19,785 nucleotides of DNA from UBA11574 sp964591175. GTDB lineage: Bacteria; Desulfobacterota; Desulfobacteria; Desulfobacterales; UBA11574. Below, in pieces: positions 1 to 6,782 of the stretch (within the stretch, counting starts at the first letter, position 1; each line of letters begins with the position of its first letter). The stretch is taken from assembly GCA_964591175.1 (NCBI GenBank), contig CAZQAF010000065.1, positions 1 to 19,785 of the forward strand, given 5' to 3'. Both the position numbers and the translations under genes were made by a program. The notes beneath the pieces were generated by a model that worked only from the letters and a program-made list of their open reading frames with translations, searched no databases and was not told the origin of the DNA.

Positions 1-121
1 GTCAATCACCAATTGAATCCCGATGGGTCGTTAAAAGAATCCGCTCAGATTTTCCATAAACCGATACATGCGTCAAGTGATATCCAAAGGACTCCTCACC
101 GTTTTAAATTGAGGTGTATTT

Positions 122-2155
122 ATGGAGAAGCAAACATTCGCCACACCTGCATGGGTAAGAGTTTCATCATGGAGTTTGATTCTTGCGGGGCTGTATCTCA
201 CCAGCCTTTACGATTACCTTCTTTTTCACAGCCTCGTTGAGATATTTAGCGTACTCATTGCTTTCGGCACCTTTGCCATCGCCTGGAACTGCCGGCGATT
301 TATGGATAATACCTACTTTCTTTTTTTGGGCATCGCATATTTGTTTGTCGGGGGGTTGGATCTTGTCCATGTATTGGCTTATTCCGGCATGGGGGTATTT
401 CCAGGGCATAAAGCCAATCTGCCGACGCAATTGTGGATTTCAGCGCGTTATGTCGAGAGTATTTCTCTTCTGATTGCACCGGCTTTCATTGTCCGGACCA
501 TCAAAAAACGCTTCATATTTATTGCATATATTTTGACGGTATCCCTTATCCTGGGCGCCATTTTTTACTGGCACATTTTTCCCGACTGTTTTGTTGAAGG
601 CCGTGGGCTGACCATGTTTAAAAAAGTCAGCGAATATCTGATCTCGTCCATTCTCATCGGTTCCATTGTCCTTTTGTTTAAACATAAAAAAGCATTCGAT
701 GAAAACATCTTCCGGCTGTTGATTTCATCCATCGTGGTGACCATCGGTTCTGAACTGGCCTTTACATTTTACATCAGTGCGTATGGATTTTCCAATCTTG
801 CCGGACATTTTTTAAAAGCGATATCTTTTTATCTCATTTATAAAGCCATTATTGAATCCAGTCTTATACGGCCATACAGTTTTATATTCAGATCATTAAA
901 ACAAAATGAAGAAGATCTGCACAATCTTAATCTTGAGTTGGAAAAACGTATCGAAGAAAGAACTGCCGATCTGCAAAAAGAAATCATTGAGCGAAAAGAG
1001 GCTCAAAAAGCACTTTTAAAAAGCAGAGCCATGCTTCAATCGGTTTTCGACGGCATTTCCGAACCGCTCCTTCTTTTGGACAACAACCTGACGCTAAAGA
1101 CGCTCAACAAGTCTGCTGTTAAATACTACGGAAAAAACGGCCGGGATGCCCTGGGAAAAGCCTGCTATCGGGCCTTCAAAGAGAGGTCGGATCCGTGTGA
1201 AGAATGTATCATTGCTTCTTTGGTTTTAGCGGGTCGGCACGGAGATTTTGAGCGCAAAGGGTTCATAAACCCCGAGAAACTGGAGCGGGTTGTGATTTAT
1301 CCGGTGAGAAGAAAGTCAGGCGGCAATGGATCGTACATTATCCGCATCAGTGATATCACAGAATCAAAAATGATGGAAAGACGGCTGATACAGAATGAAA
1401 AAATGGCCTCCCTGGGGGTTCTCATTTCGGGGATTGCCCATGAGATTAATAACCCGAATAATTATATTTCCGTCAACATTCCGATTTTAAGAGACTACCT
1501 TAATGTCGTGATGCCCATCATTGACGAATATGCACAAAACCATCCAGATCTGGAAATAATGCATATGTCTTATGCCGAATTCCGTGAAGATGTTTTTGAA
1601 CTTTTGGAAAATGTTCAGCATGGATCCAGGCAAATCAAATCGATTGTTCAGGACCTAAAGGGATTTTCAAAGCCGGGCAATAATAAAACGATTGAAAAAA
1701 TCGATCTTAAACCGGTGGTCGAAAAAGTCGTTTCGTTTTGCCGGAACAAGCTTGAAAGCAATGTAAAAACATTTAACGTTCACATACCGGAAAAATTAGC
1801 TGAAGCGGCGGTTGAAACGCAATTTTTGGAGCAAGTACTGATTAATCTTTTAATAAATGCGGCCGAGGCATTTGATCAACCCGCTGATGAAAGTTCAATG
1901 GTTAACCTATCTCTTTCAATGAATGGTGGAAAGAAAAATCAGCTGGTTATCGAAGTCAGGGATAACGGCAAAGGGATGAATGAAAAGACCCTGAAGAAAG
2001 TATTTGACCCCTTTTATACCACAAAGTCTTTGGAAGGGGGAATCGGTCTCGGCCTCTATATTGTCCATAATCTCATTGAAAGAATGGGCGGACAAATTGA
2101 AGTTGAAAGCATCTTAGGGCAGGGGACTAATTTTAAAGTTATTTTGGATATCTGA
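122..2155 (+). CDS. Membrane sensor histidine kinase (MASE3-PAS-HisKA-HATPase)
   Basis: A 677-residue hybrid membrane/cytoplasmic sensor kinase that should autophosphorylate and pass phosphate to the regulator encoded 18 bp downstream. Residues about 15-250 form a multi-helix membrane domain resembling MASE3 (the FHSLVEIFSV and LDLVHVLAYSGM segments are typical). A charged coiled coil follows at about 260-300. A PAS domain spans about 303-415 and carries Cys348, Cys359 and Cys362 in a C-x10-C-x2-C pattern. The HisKA box contains GIAHEINNP with the phospho-acceptor His440. The ATPase domain shows the N box (INLLINAAEAF, about 574-584), G1 (DNGKGM, 614-619), F box (FDPFYTTK, 628-635) and G2 (GIGLGL, 640-645). 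The start is an ATG preceded by GAGGTG at 111-116. The kinase class is sure; the signal sensed is unknown. The PAS cysteines hint at a redox or metal ligand, which is inference. Confidence 0.93.
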   Translation: MEKQTFATPAWVRVSSWSLILAGLYLTSLYDYLLFHSLVEIFSVLIAFGTFAIAWNCRRFMDNTYFLFLGIAYLFVGGLDLVHVLAYSGMGVFPGHKANLPTQLWISARYVESISLLIAPAFIVRTIKKRFIFIAYILTVSLILGAIFYWHIFPDCFVEGRGLTMFKKVSEYLISSILIGSIVLLFKHKKAFDENIFRLLISSIVVTIGSELAFTFYISAYGFSNLAGHFLKAISFYLIYKAIIESSLIRPYSFIFRSLKQNEEDLHNLNLELEKRIEERTADLQKEIIERKEAQKALLKSRAMLQSVFDGISEPLLLLDNNLTLKTLNKSAVKYYGKNGRDALGKACYRAFKERSDPCEECIIASLVLAGRHGDFERKGFINPEKLERVVIYPVRRKSGGNGSYIIRISDITESKMMERRLIQNEKMASLGVLISGIAHEINNPNNYISVNIPILRDYLNVVMPIIDEYAQNHPDLEIMHMSYAEFREDVFELLENVQHGSRQIKSIVQDLKGFSKPGNNKTIEKIDLKPVVEKVVSFCRNKLESNVKTFNVHIPEKLAEAAVETQFLEQVLINLLINAAEAFDQPADESSMVNLSLSMNGGKKNQLVIEVRDNGKGMNEKTLKKVFDPFYTTKSLEGGIGLGLYIVHNLIERMGGQIEVESILGQGTNFKVILDI

Positions 2156-2173
2156 GCTAAAGCGGAGATTATT

Positions 2174-3544
2174 TTGGAAAACCGAATCATAGCGATAGAC
2201 GACGATCAGACTTTTCTTAAAAGCATCAAAAGGAGTCTTGTCACTTCCGGTTTTAAATTCATAACCCTTGAAGACGATCCCAAAAGAGCCGCTTCATTGT
2301 TCAGAGAAGGCCAACACTTTGATATCGCCCTGATCGATGTATCCATGCCCGGCTTGGAAGGTCTTGAGCTGCTTGAAGAGATAAAGAACAACAGTCCCGA
2401 AACAGAATGTATCATGATCACGGGGCTCGATGAAGCGGAGACCGCAGTCCGAGCAATGAAGATAGGGGCCTACGATTATATGGTTAAACCCGTAGAAAGG
2501 GATTGTCTCATATCAACCATCAACCGCGCCCGGGAAAGAAAACGGCTGTTTAACATTGCCGACATCGGCAAGGGAACCCATTCTCTCAAACTTTTGCACG
2601 AAGATGCTTTTAAACCCATTGTGACGGGGGCGACAAATGTGTTGAGGATATTAAAAGAAGCCGAACTACATGCGATCAGCGATGTTCCCGTATTGATTAC
2701 CGGAGAGAGCGGAACCGGCAAAGAGCTGCTTGCAAAAGCCATCCATGCCGCCAGTTCCAGAGCAACATCCGTGTTTACGCCCGTCAATATGGCCTCGCTT
2801 ACAGGCACCCTGTTTGACGCCGAATTCTTCGGTCACACAAAAGGCGCCTTTACAGGGGCGGAAAAAGAACGGCTGGGGTATCTGGAGTACTCGAACGGAG
2901 GAACGCTGTTTCTGGATGAAATAAGCACCCTGCCGCTCGAGCTCCAGGGAAAGTTGCTCAGGGTATTACAGGACGGTGAATATCTGAAGCTCGGGACAGA
3001 TACACCCCGAAAAACAAATGCCCGTTTTATTTCCGCCACAAACGAGGATCTGGAAAAGCTGATGGCCAAAAAGCTGTTCCGCAGGGATCTGTACTACCGT
3101 CTAAAGGGAGGGTGGCTGCATCTGCCGGCACTAAGGCAAAGGAAAGAAGATATCCCTGCGCTTGTGAACTATTTTTTGAACGAGTTTTCAGGAATTGATA
3201 AAAATCCGGGGATAGACGAAGCAGCGTTATCGTTGCTTTACCATTACGACTATCCGGGGAATATCAGAGAACTCAAATCGATCATCAAATCGGCCGCGAA
3301 CCTTTCCCAAGGGCGAAAGATTTCAAAACGATTCCTTCCGGATACGATCCGAAAACAAAAAGACAAGAAACAGCCGGTGCGTCAAACAGGAACGGAACCG
3401 GTGGTTTCCCTTGCTCAATTGGAAAAATCCCATATCCTGAAAGTCTATCGCCAGACCGGAAACAACAAATCCCAAACCGCGAGACTTTTAGGCATTGCCT
3501 TGAATACCCTCCGAAAAAAACTTGAATCTTATGGGGTAGGATAA
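2174..3544 (+). CDS. Sigma-54-dependent response regulator, NtrC family
   Basis: A 456-residue response regulator, almost certainly the partner of the kinase just upstream (18 bp apart, same strand). The receiver domain (about 1-120) has the acidic pocket Asp9-Asp11, phospho-acceptor Asp55 (LIDVSMPG), Thr83 and Lys105. The AAA+ domain (about 145-375) has Walker A GESGTGKE (177-184), the sigma-54-contacting GAFTGA loop (224-229), Walker B TLFLDE (244-249) and the arginine-finger region FRRDLYYRL. A Fis-type helix-turn-helix ends the protein (about 429-452, NNKSQTARLLG then LRKKLESYG). The start used is TTG at 2174 with AGCGGAGA about 5 bases upstream; no better ATG lies nearby. It should activate sigma-54 promoters when phosphorylated. 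The targets are not identified here. Confidence 0.93.
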   Translation: MENRIIAIDDDQTFLKSIKRSLVTSGFKFITLEDDPKRAASLFREGQHFDIALIDVSMPGLEGLELLEEIKNNSPETECIMITGLDEAETAVRAMKIGAYDYMVKPVERDCLISTINRARERKRLFNIADIGKGTHSLKLLHEDAFKPIVTGATNVLRILKEAELHAISDVPVLITGESGTGKELLAKAIHAASSRATSVFTPVNMASLTGTLFDAEFFGHTKGAFTGAEKERLGYLEYSNGGTLFLDEISTLPLELQGKLLRVLQDGEYLKLGTDTPRKTNARFISATNEDLEKLMAKKLFRRDLYYRLKGGWLHLPALRQRKEDIPALVNYFLNEFSGIDKNPGIDEAALSLLYHYDYPGNIRELKSIIKSAANLSQGRKISKRFLPDTIRKQKDKKQPVRQTGTEPVVSLAQLEKSHILKVYRQTGNNKSQTARLLGIALNTLRKKLESYGVG

Positions 3545-3574
3545 TAACCGTTCGGATCGTTAAGATCGTTAAGA

Positions 3575-3674
3575 NNNNNNNNNNNNNNNNNNNNNNNNNN
3601 NNNNNNNNNNNNNNNNNNNNNNNNNNNNNNNNNNNNNNNNNNNNNNNNNNNNNNNNNNNNNNNNNNNNNNNNNN
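3575..3674. other. Scaffold gap (100 N) with duplicated 25-bp flanks
   Basis: Exactly 100 N. The 25 bases before it (3550-3574) are identical to the 25 bases after it (3675-3699). Either the two contigs overlap and were not merged, or a tandem repeat array collapsed here. The flanks are themselves made of the 9-bp repeat, so extra copies may be missing. Confidence 0.9.
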
Positions 3675-3737
3675 GTTCGGATCGTTAAGATCGTTAAGAC
3701 GGTTAAGATGGCTTAGATGGCTTAGATGGTTGACATC
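3675..3737 (+). repeat. Tandem 9-bp repeat array (about GTTAAGATS)
   Basis: Seven consecutive 9-mers can be read from 3675: GTTCGGATC, GTTAAGATC, GTTAAGACG, GTTAAGATG, GCTTAGATG, GCTTAGATG and GTTGACATC. The units before the gap (from 3550) belong to the same series. A diverged reverse-complement set lies at 3794-3827, ending in CTAACGATCTT. The copies differ by a few bases, so this is an ageing or actively diverging minisatellite. Function is unknown. Confidence 0.75.
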
Positions 3738-3793
3738 ATTGAGGATGGTTCAACAATGTTTGCAACACTCTCGGCGCACCCAACGCTCGTAAA

Positions 3794-3827
3794 CATCCTA
3801 CATGCTCTAAACGATTCTAACGATCTT
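3794..3827 (-). repeat. Inverted counterpart of the 9-bp array
   Basis: Read on the minus strand this segment gives AAGATCGTT, AGAATCGTT, TAGAGCATG and TAGGATG, the same 9-base period and consensus as the plus-strand array about 60-120 bases upstream. The two sets could pair into an imperfect hairpin. Confidence 0.55.
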
Positions 3828-4030
3828 GTGGTCAGTTTCTGATAGTCAAATATTGCATAGTGTAAATGTAACTATATGGTAACATAAATAAAATACTTCA
3901 TGACCGTTCAGTTTCTGCACACATAAGCCATCTTTTTACTGCATTTTCAAACCACCCCCTGGCGAATATTTTTTAAATCTATCTTATTGATATATCTATA
4001 TTTATATTTTGAGCGCGCTATTTTTTTAAA

Positions 4031-4047
4031 TTGGCATGTTTTGTGCT
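4031..4047 (+). promoter_or_regulatory. Candidate sigma-54 (-24/-12) promoter
   Basis: The sequence TTGGCATGTTTTGTGCT matches the consensus YTGGCACGRNNNTTGCW at all four key bases: GG at 4033-4034 and GC at 4045-4046, with the required 12-base register. It lies about 55-65 bases upstream of the gene at 4100, in AT-rich DNA. Transcription would start near 4058. The match is visible directly; activity is inferred. Confidence 0.7.
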
Positions 4048-4099
4048 GTTTAAAGGTTCATTTCACCCAAAACAAATACCTTTTTAGCCCGGTAACAAA

Positions 4100-5281
4100 A
4101 TGAAATCTAAGACGAGGAAGGTGTTAAACGTGGATTATGCAGACACTGTCAATGATCAAGTTGACCAACGTCAATTCCAGGATCAAAACGAATTATTTTA
4201 TAGGATTTTTTCCAAACACCACAATATGAAACCAACAGTTCAGGAAGTGGGCCATAATCATTTGAATAAAATAGGGAAAATAGTACCATTTAAAAAAATA
4301 TCAGAATCATATTACCGGAGAGCAGGCGCAGAATACCCGCCTGGTTTTTCAAAAATCATCACTCGAAACAAAAAGATGAAAGATGTTTTTCGGCAAATGG
4401 CCAACGTTGCCGAATATGATTATGCGGTTCATGTTTTCGGTGAAACCGGTACGGGTAAGGAACTTGTTGCCGAAGCCATCCATAAGGCCAGCTCCCGCAG
4501 AAACGGTCCTTTTGTACCCATCAATTGTGGCGCGTTGCCCGAAAATCTCGTCGAAAGTGAACTTTTCGGACATGTAAAAGGCTCTTTTTCCGGTGCCATC
4601 CGCGATAGAAAGGGTCGGTTTGAACTGGCCGACAACGGCACAATTTTTTTGGATGAGGTTGCCGAGCTGTCTAAGCACATGCAGGCAAAGCTTTTACGTT
4701 TTCTTCAGGATGGAAAATTTGAAAGGGTTGGCGGCGAAAAAACAGTTTCCGTAAATGCGAGGGTCATCAGCGCAACCAACAAGGACCTTAAAAAAGAAAT
4801 GAAGAAAAACAGATTTAGGGATGATCTGTATTACAGAATTAATGTTGTCCCGGTTCATCTGCCGCCCCTTCGCGAACGTAAAAGCGATATTCCTTTGTTG
4901 GCCGATCATTTTTTAAAACAGGCCTTCAGACAGTATAACCGTAGCCCGGTCATATTCTCCAACGAAGCCATGGCGTTGCTTATGAAATATCCGTGGCCCG
5001 GAAATATCAGAGAACTCCAGAATGCTGTCCAGTATTCTTTTGTAAAAAGTAATGGTATCGAAATAACGCCCGATGATCTCCCAATGGAGATCGATCATTC
5101 CCGTCTTTTCGTAAATAAGAACGGCGCATCACGCAAACTCAATGTTGAACGTGTTGAATCTGCACTGGAAAAAACAGGGGGCAACAAGGCCAAAGCTGCG
5201 AGACTTCTCAAGGTTGGGCGGGCAACCCTTTATAGATTTTTTAACGAACATCCTCATTTACAAGAAAGTTTCTGTACATAG
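4100..5281 (+). CDS. Sigma-54-dependent activator lacking a receiver domain
   Basis: A 393-residue bacterial enhancer-binding protein. The N-terminal about 85 residues match no domain I recognise, and no phosphorylation site is present. The AAA+ domain has Walker A GETGTGKE (114-121), GSFSGA (161-166) in place of the usual GAFTGA, Walker B TIFLDE (181-186) and the FRDDLYYRI segment. A Fis-type helix-turn-helix covers about 360-382 (GGNKAKAARLL, then RATLYRFF). It sits behind a -24/-12 promoter, so it may control itself or be driven by another activator such as the one at 2174. Start choice: the ATG at 4100 has a poor ribosome site, whereas an in-frame GTG at 4130 has GAGGAAGG at 4114-4121, 8 bases upstream, so the protein may begin at residue 11. 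The next gene encodes a lone receiver that could regulate it, which is inference. Confidence 0.9.
   Translation: MKSKTRKVLNVDYADTVNDQVDQRQFQDQNELFYRIFSKHHNMKPTVQEVGHNHLNKIGKIVPFKKISESYYRRAGAEYPPGFSKIITRNKKMKDVFRQMANVAEYDYAVHVFGETGTGKELVAEAIHKASSRRNGPFVPINCGALPENLVESELFGHVKGSFSGAIRDRKGRFELADNGTIFLDEVAELSKHMQAKLLRFLQDGKFERVGGEKTVSVNARVISATNKDLKKEMKKNRFRDDLYYRINVVPVHLPPLRERKSDIPLLADHFLKQAFRQYNRSPVIFSNEAMALLMKYPWPGNIRELQNAVQYSFVKSNGIEITPDDLPMEIDHSRLFVNKNGASRKLNVERVESALEKTGGNKAKAARLLKVGRATLYRFFNEHPHLQESFCT
4114..4121 (+). promoter_or_regulatory. Strong ribosome site supporting a GTG start at 4130
   Basis: GAGGAAGG lies 8 bases before an in-frame GTG (4130-4132), while the ATG at 4100 is preceded only by AGCCCGGTAACAAA. 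This favours the internal start for the sigma-54 activator, or dual starts. Confidence 0.5.
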
Positions 5282-5316
5282 GCGGATCAGGAGGTTTTGG
5301 TCCGGACATAAATAGA

Positions 5317-5322
5317 TATAAT
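5317..5322 (+). promoter_or_regulatory. Candidate -10 box (TATAAT) before the lone receiver gene
   Basis: A perfect TATAAT lies in the 88-bp space before the receiver gene at 5370. The -35 is weak: TTTTGG at 5295-5300, 16 bp away. It would let the receiver and small cysteine proteins be transcribed apart from the upstream activator. This is suggestive only. Confidence 0.35.
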
Positions 5323-5369
5323 GAAAATTTATCAAAACGCTAATATCTTAAGATTATATAAGGCATGAT

Positions 5370-5729
5370 GTGAAGACGGTTCTTATTGTTGATGACAAAA
5401 ACGTGCAGCTTAAAACTTTGAGAAGAGCTCTGAGAACCAGGGGCTTTCTGGTGGTTGAAGCCAGAAGCGGCAAAAAAGCATTGAATCATCTCGAAAACAT
5501 CAAAAATATTGATATTGTTTTAACCGATTACGCCATGCCTGAAATGAACGGAATAAAGCTTTTACAAAATATTCGCAAAATCTATAAATCACTGCCTGTG
5601 ATCCTAATGACGGCGTATGGAGACAAGGATCTCGTGATCGAGGCGATGCATTATCGCTGTGACGGATTTATCGACAAGCCCTTTGATATTGATGAACTTC
5701 TGGACATTATCAATAGATACGATTGTTAA
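5370..5729 (+). CDS. Stand-alone CheY-like response regulator receiver
   Basis: 119 residues, consisting of one receiver domain and no output domain. Visible residues are the acidic pair Asp8-Asp9, phospho-acceptor Asp53 (LTDYAMPEMNG), Thr81 (LMTAYGD) and Lys103 (IDKPF), the full set needed for phosphorylation. The start is GTG at 5370 with ATAAGG just upstream; the overlapping ATGs at 5365 and 5368 are out of frame. It follows the receiver-less sigma-54 activator by 88 bp and precedes two small cysteine-rich proteins. Single-domain receivers act by protein contact or in phosphorelays, so it may supply in trans the input the activator lacks; this is inference. No cognate kinase is adjacent. 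The kinase at 122 is the nearest candidate. Confidence 0.9.
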   Translation: MKTVLIVDDKNVQLKTLRRALRTRGFLVVEARSGKKALNHLENIKNIDIVLTDYAMPEMNGIKLLQNIRKIYKSLPVILMTAYGDKDLVIEAMHYRCDGFIDKPFDIDELLDIINRYDC

Positions 5730-5822
5730 CCCGGAGGTTGCGTAATCAAACCAACGGTCGTTTAGAAAAGGAGAAACTCATAATCGGGTCACTCTAAAAT
5801 CTGCATTACATAAGGAGGGGTT

Positions 5823-6041
5823 ATGATTGCTTCGCCGTGTAAAAATTGTTCCAGAAAAAATCTGCCAAAAGAGAAATGCATCAGAAACTGCCAAATATTG
5901 AAAACCATCCAGGAAATGAATTCTTCTGATGAACAATTGAATGTTGGGTGCGGGATAGACTATACTGAAGAATATGGGTATAATTTTCCGCCGTCGTTTG
6001 CCTCCAGCGCTTACCTGGATTCTTGCAATATTGGCACTTAA
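5823..6041 (+). CDS. Small cysteine-rich protein, putative zinc-binding
   Basis: A 72-residue protein of unknown function with a strong ribosome site, AAGGAGGGG at 5812-5820, directly before the ATG. Six cysteines are present. Four form a C-x2-C-x9-C-x3-C cluster at Cys6, Cys9, Cys19 and Cys23, embedded in a lysine-rich segment, which is typical of a small zinc-binding knuckle. Cys43 and Cys68 lie in a tail rich in Tyr, Gly and Ser. There is no signal peptide or membrane helix, so it is probably cytoplasmic. It lies 93 bp after the receiver gene and 30 bp before another cysteine-pair protein, so the two may be co-transcribed. The coding call rests on the ribosome site and motif rather than a named family. 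Confidence 0.7.
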   Translation: MIASPCKNCSRKNLPKEKCIRNCQILKTIQEMNSSDEQLNVGCGIDYTEEYGYNFPPSFASSAYLDSCNIGT

Positions 6042-6071
6042 AAATATTCGGGATAGGGGAGTCGGGCGTCA

Positions 6072-6386
6072 ATGGAAAAATTGTTCAGAACTATATTTGA
6101 AGCATTTCCCGATAAGTCCAAGATCTCCTTGACGGCGAAATGTGCCGACTGCGGGATGTCAATAATTATTGATGTAAATCCCACCGCAGCAGGATTTGGG
6201 TTGTTAGGCGGCGCTTTTGTTAAATGTTCAAGTAGCCGCTATGCGGCTAAATGTCCTGATTGTTACAAAATCAATTCCAAGATGGTTGAATACTATACTG
6301 CGAATCCCGACGTGTTGCCGATATTTGGTAAAAAAGACCTACTGAGTTCTGTCTTGTCAACACAGAATTGGATTAGGGCATCATAG
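6072..6386 (+). CDS. Small CxxC/CxxC protein, putative zinc ribbon
   Basis: A 104-residue protein of unknown function. Two CxxC pairs, Cys24-x2-Cys27 (KCADCG) and Cys61-x2-Cys64 (KCPDCY), are separated by 33 residues, the layout of a zinc ribbon. A fifth cysteine is Cys52. The span between them (GFGLLGGAFVKC) is glycine-rich and hydrophobic but too short for a confident membrane helix. GGGGAG about 10 bases before the ATG supports the start. It is the last gene of the receiver/cysteine-protein cluster. It might bind metal, nucleic acid or a partner protein; I do not recognise the family. Confidence 0.65.
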   Translation: MEKLFRTIFEAFPDKSKISLTAKCADCGMSIIIDVNPTAAGFGLLGGAFVKCSSSRYAAKCPDCYKINSKMVEYYTANPDVLPIFGKKDLLSSVLSTQNWIRAS

Positions 6387-6782
6387 CGAAAAAACAATAT
6401 CGGAATGGCTGCTTCTATTCTTCTCGATTACCTGCATCGTTATGGGCATCGCTTTCACCATCTTGGAGACTGTAGCAAAGCAAGGCTCCCGTAGTCTCGC
6501 TTATATAAGATCCTCTATGGGCGGATAACGCTTCACCACACAACAGCGGCGGAAAAGTCCCTTCGCTGTGACGAGCTATCGATGTATTTCTTTTCCCTTC
6601 CGCATTCCACACCAAAAGACCGCTGACTATTTGATTTTGCGATCCAACAAAAATATCTTTACATCCGCAGAATGCTGGAATAAATTTTCACTTAGCATGA
6701 GCCTTTCAAATGACGACACATTCAGATATCGCTCATAAAAGAATTTTTGTGGGCGTATATATATAATTAAAAGGAGGGTCCC
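6387..6782. other. 396-bp stretch without a recognisable gene
   Basis: Both strands were read in all frames. The open frames on the minus strand (6415-6615 and 6627-6854) have no ribosome site and no recognisable protein features. Two short stems are present: GAGACT 6466-6471 with AGTCTC 6493-6498, and ACAGCG 6543-6548 with CGCTGT 6564-6569. A competing stem, GGAG 6465-6468 with CTCC 6486-6489, would exclude the first. It could be a 5' leader of the gene at 6783, a small RNA, or gene remnants. Confidence 0.4.

Larger units (their letters stand above)
3545..4099. other. Gene-free stretch with scaffold gap, 9-bp repeats and sigma-54 promoter
   Basis: No plausible coding sequence lies here. The stretch holds a 100-N gap (3575-3674) flanked by the same 25 bases, a short tandem array of 9-bp units, an inverted set of similar units, then AT-rich DNA ending in a -24/-12 promoter for the gene at 4100. 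The real length is uncertain because the gap size is a placeholder. Confidence 0.8.

Noticed and set aside
13..240. Small plus-strand open frame overlapping the kinase start
   Set aside because: It overlaps the kinase in another frame, has no ribosome site and has no protein-like features.
6762..6767. TATAAT just before the glycohydrolase-fold gene as a -10 box
   Set aside because: The transcript would start inside the ribosome binding site and leave almost no leader; no -35 box fits. It is more likely part of the AT-rich spacer.
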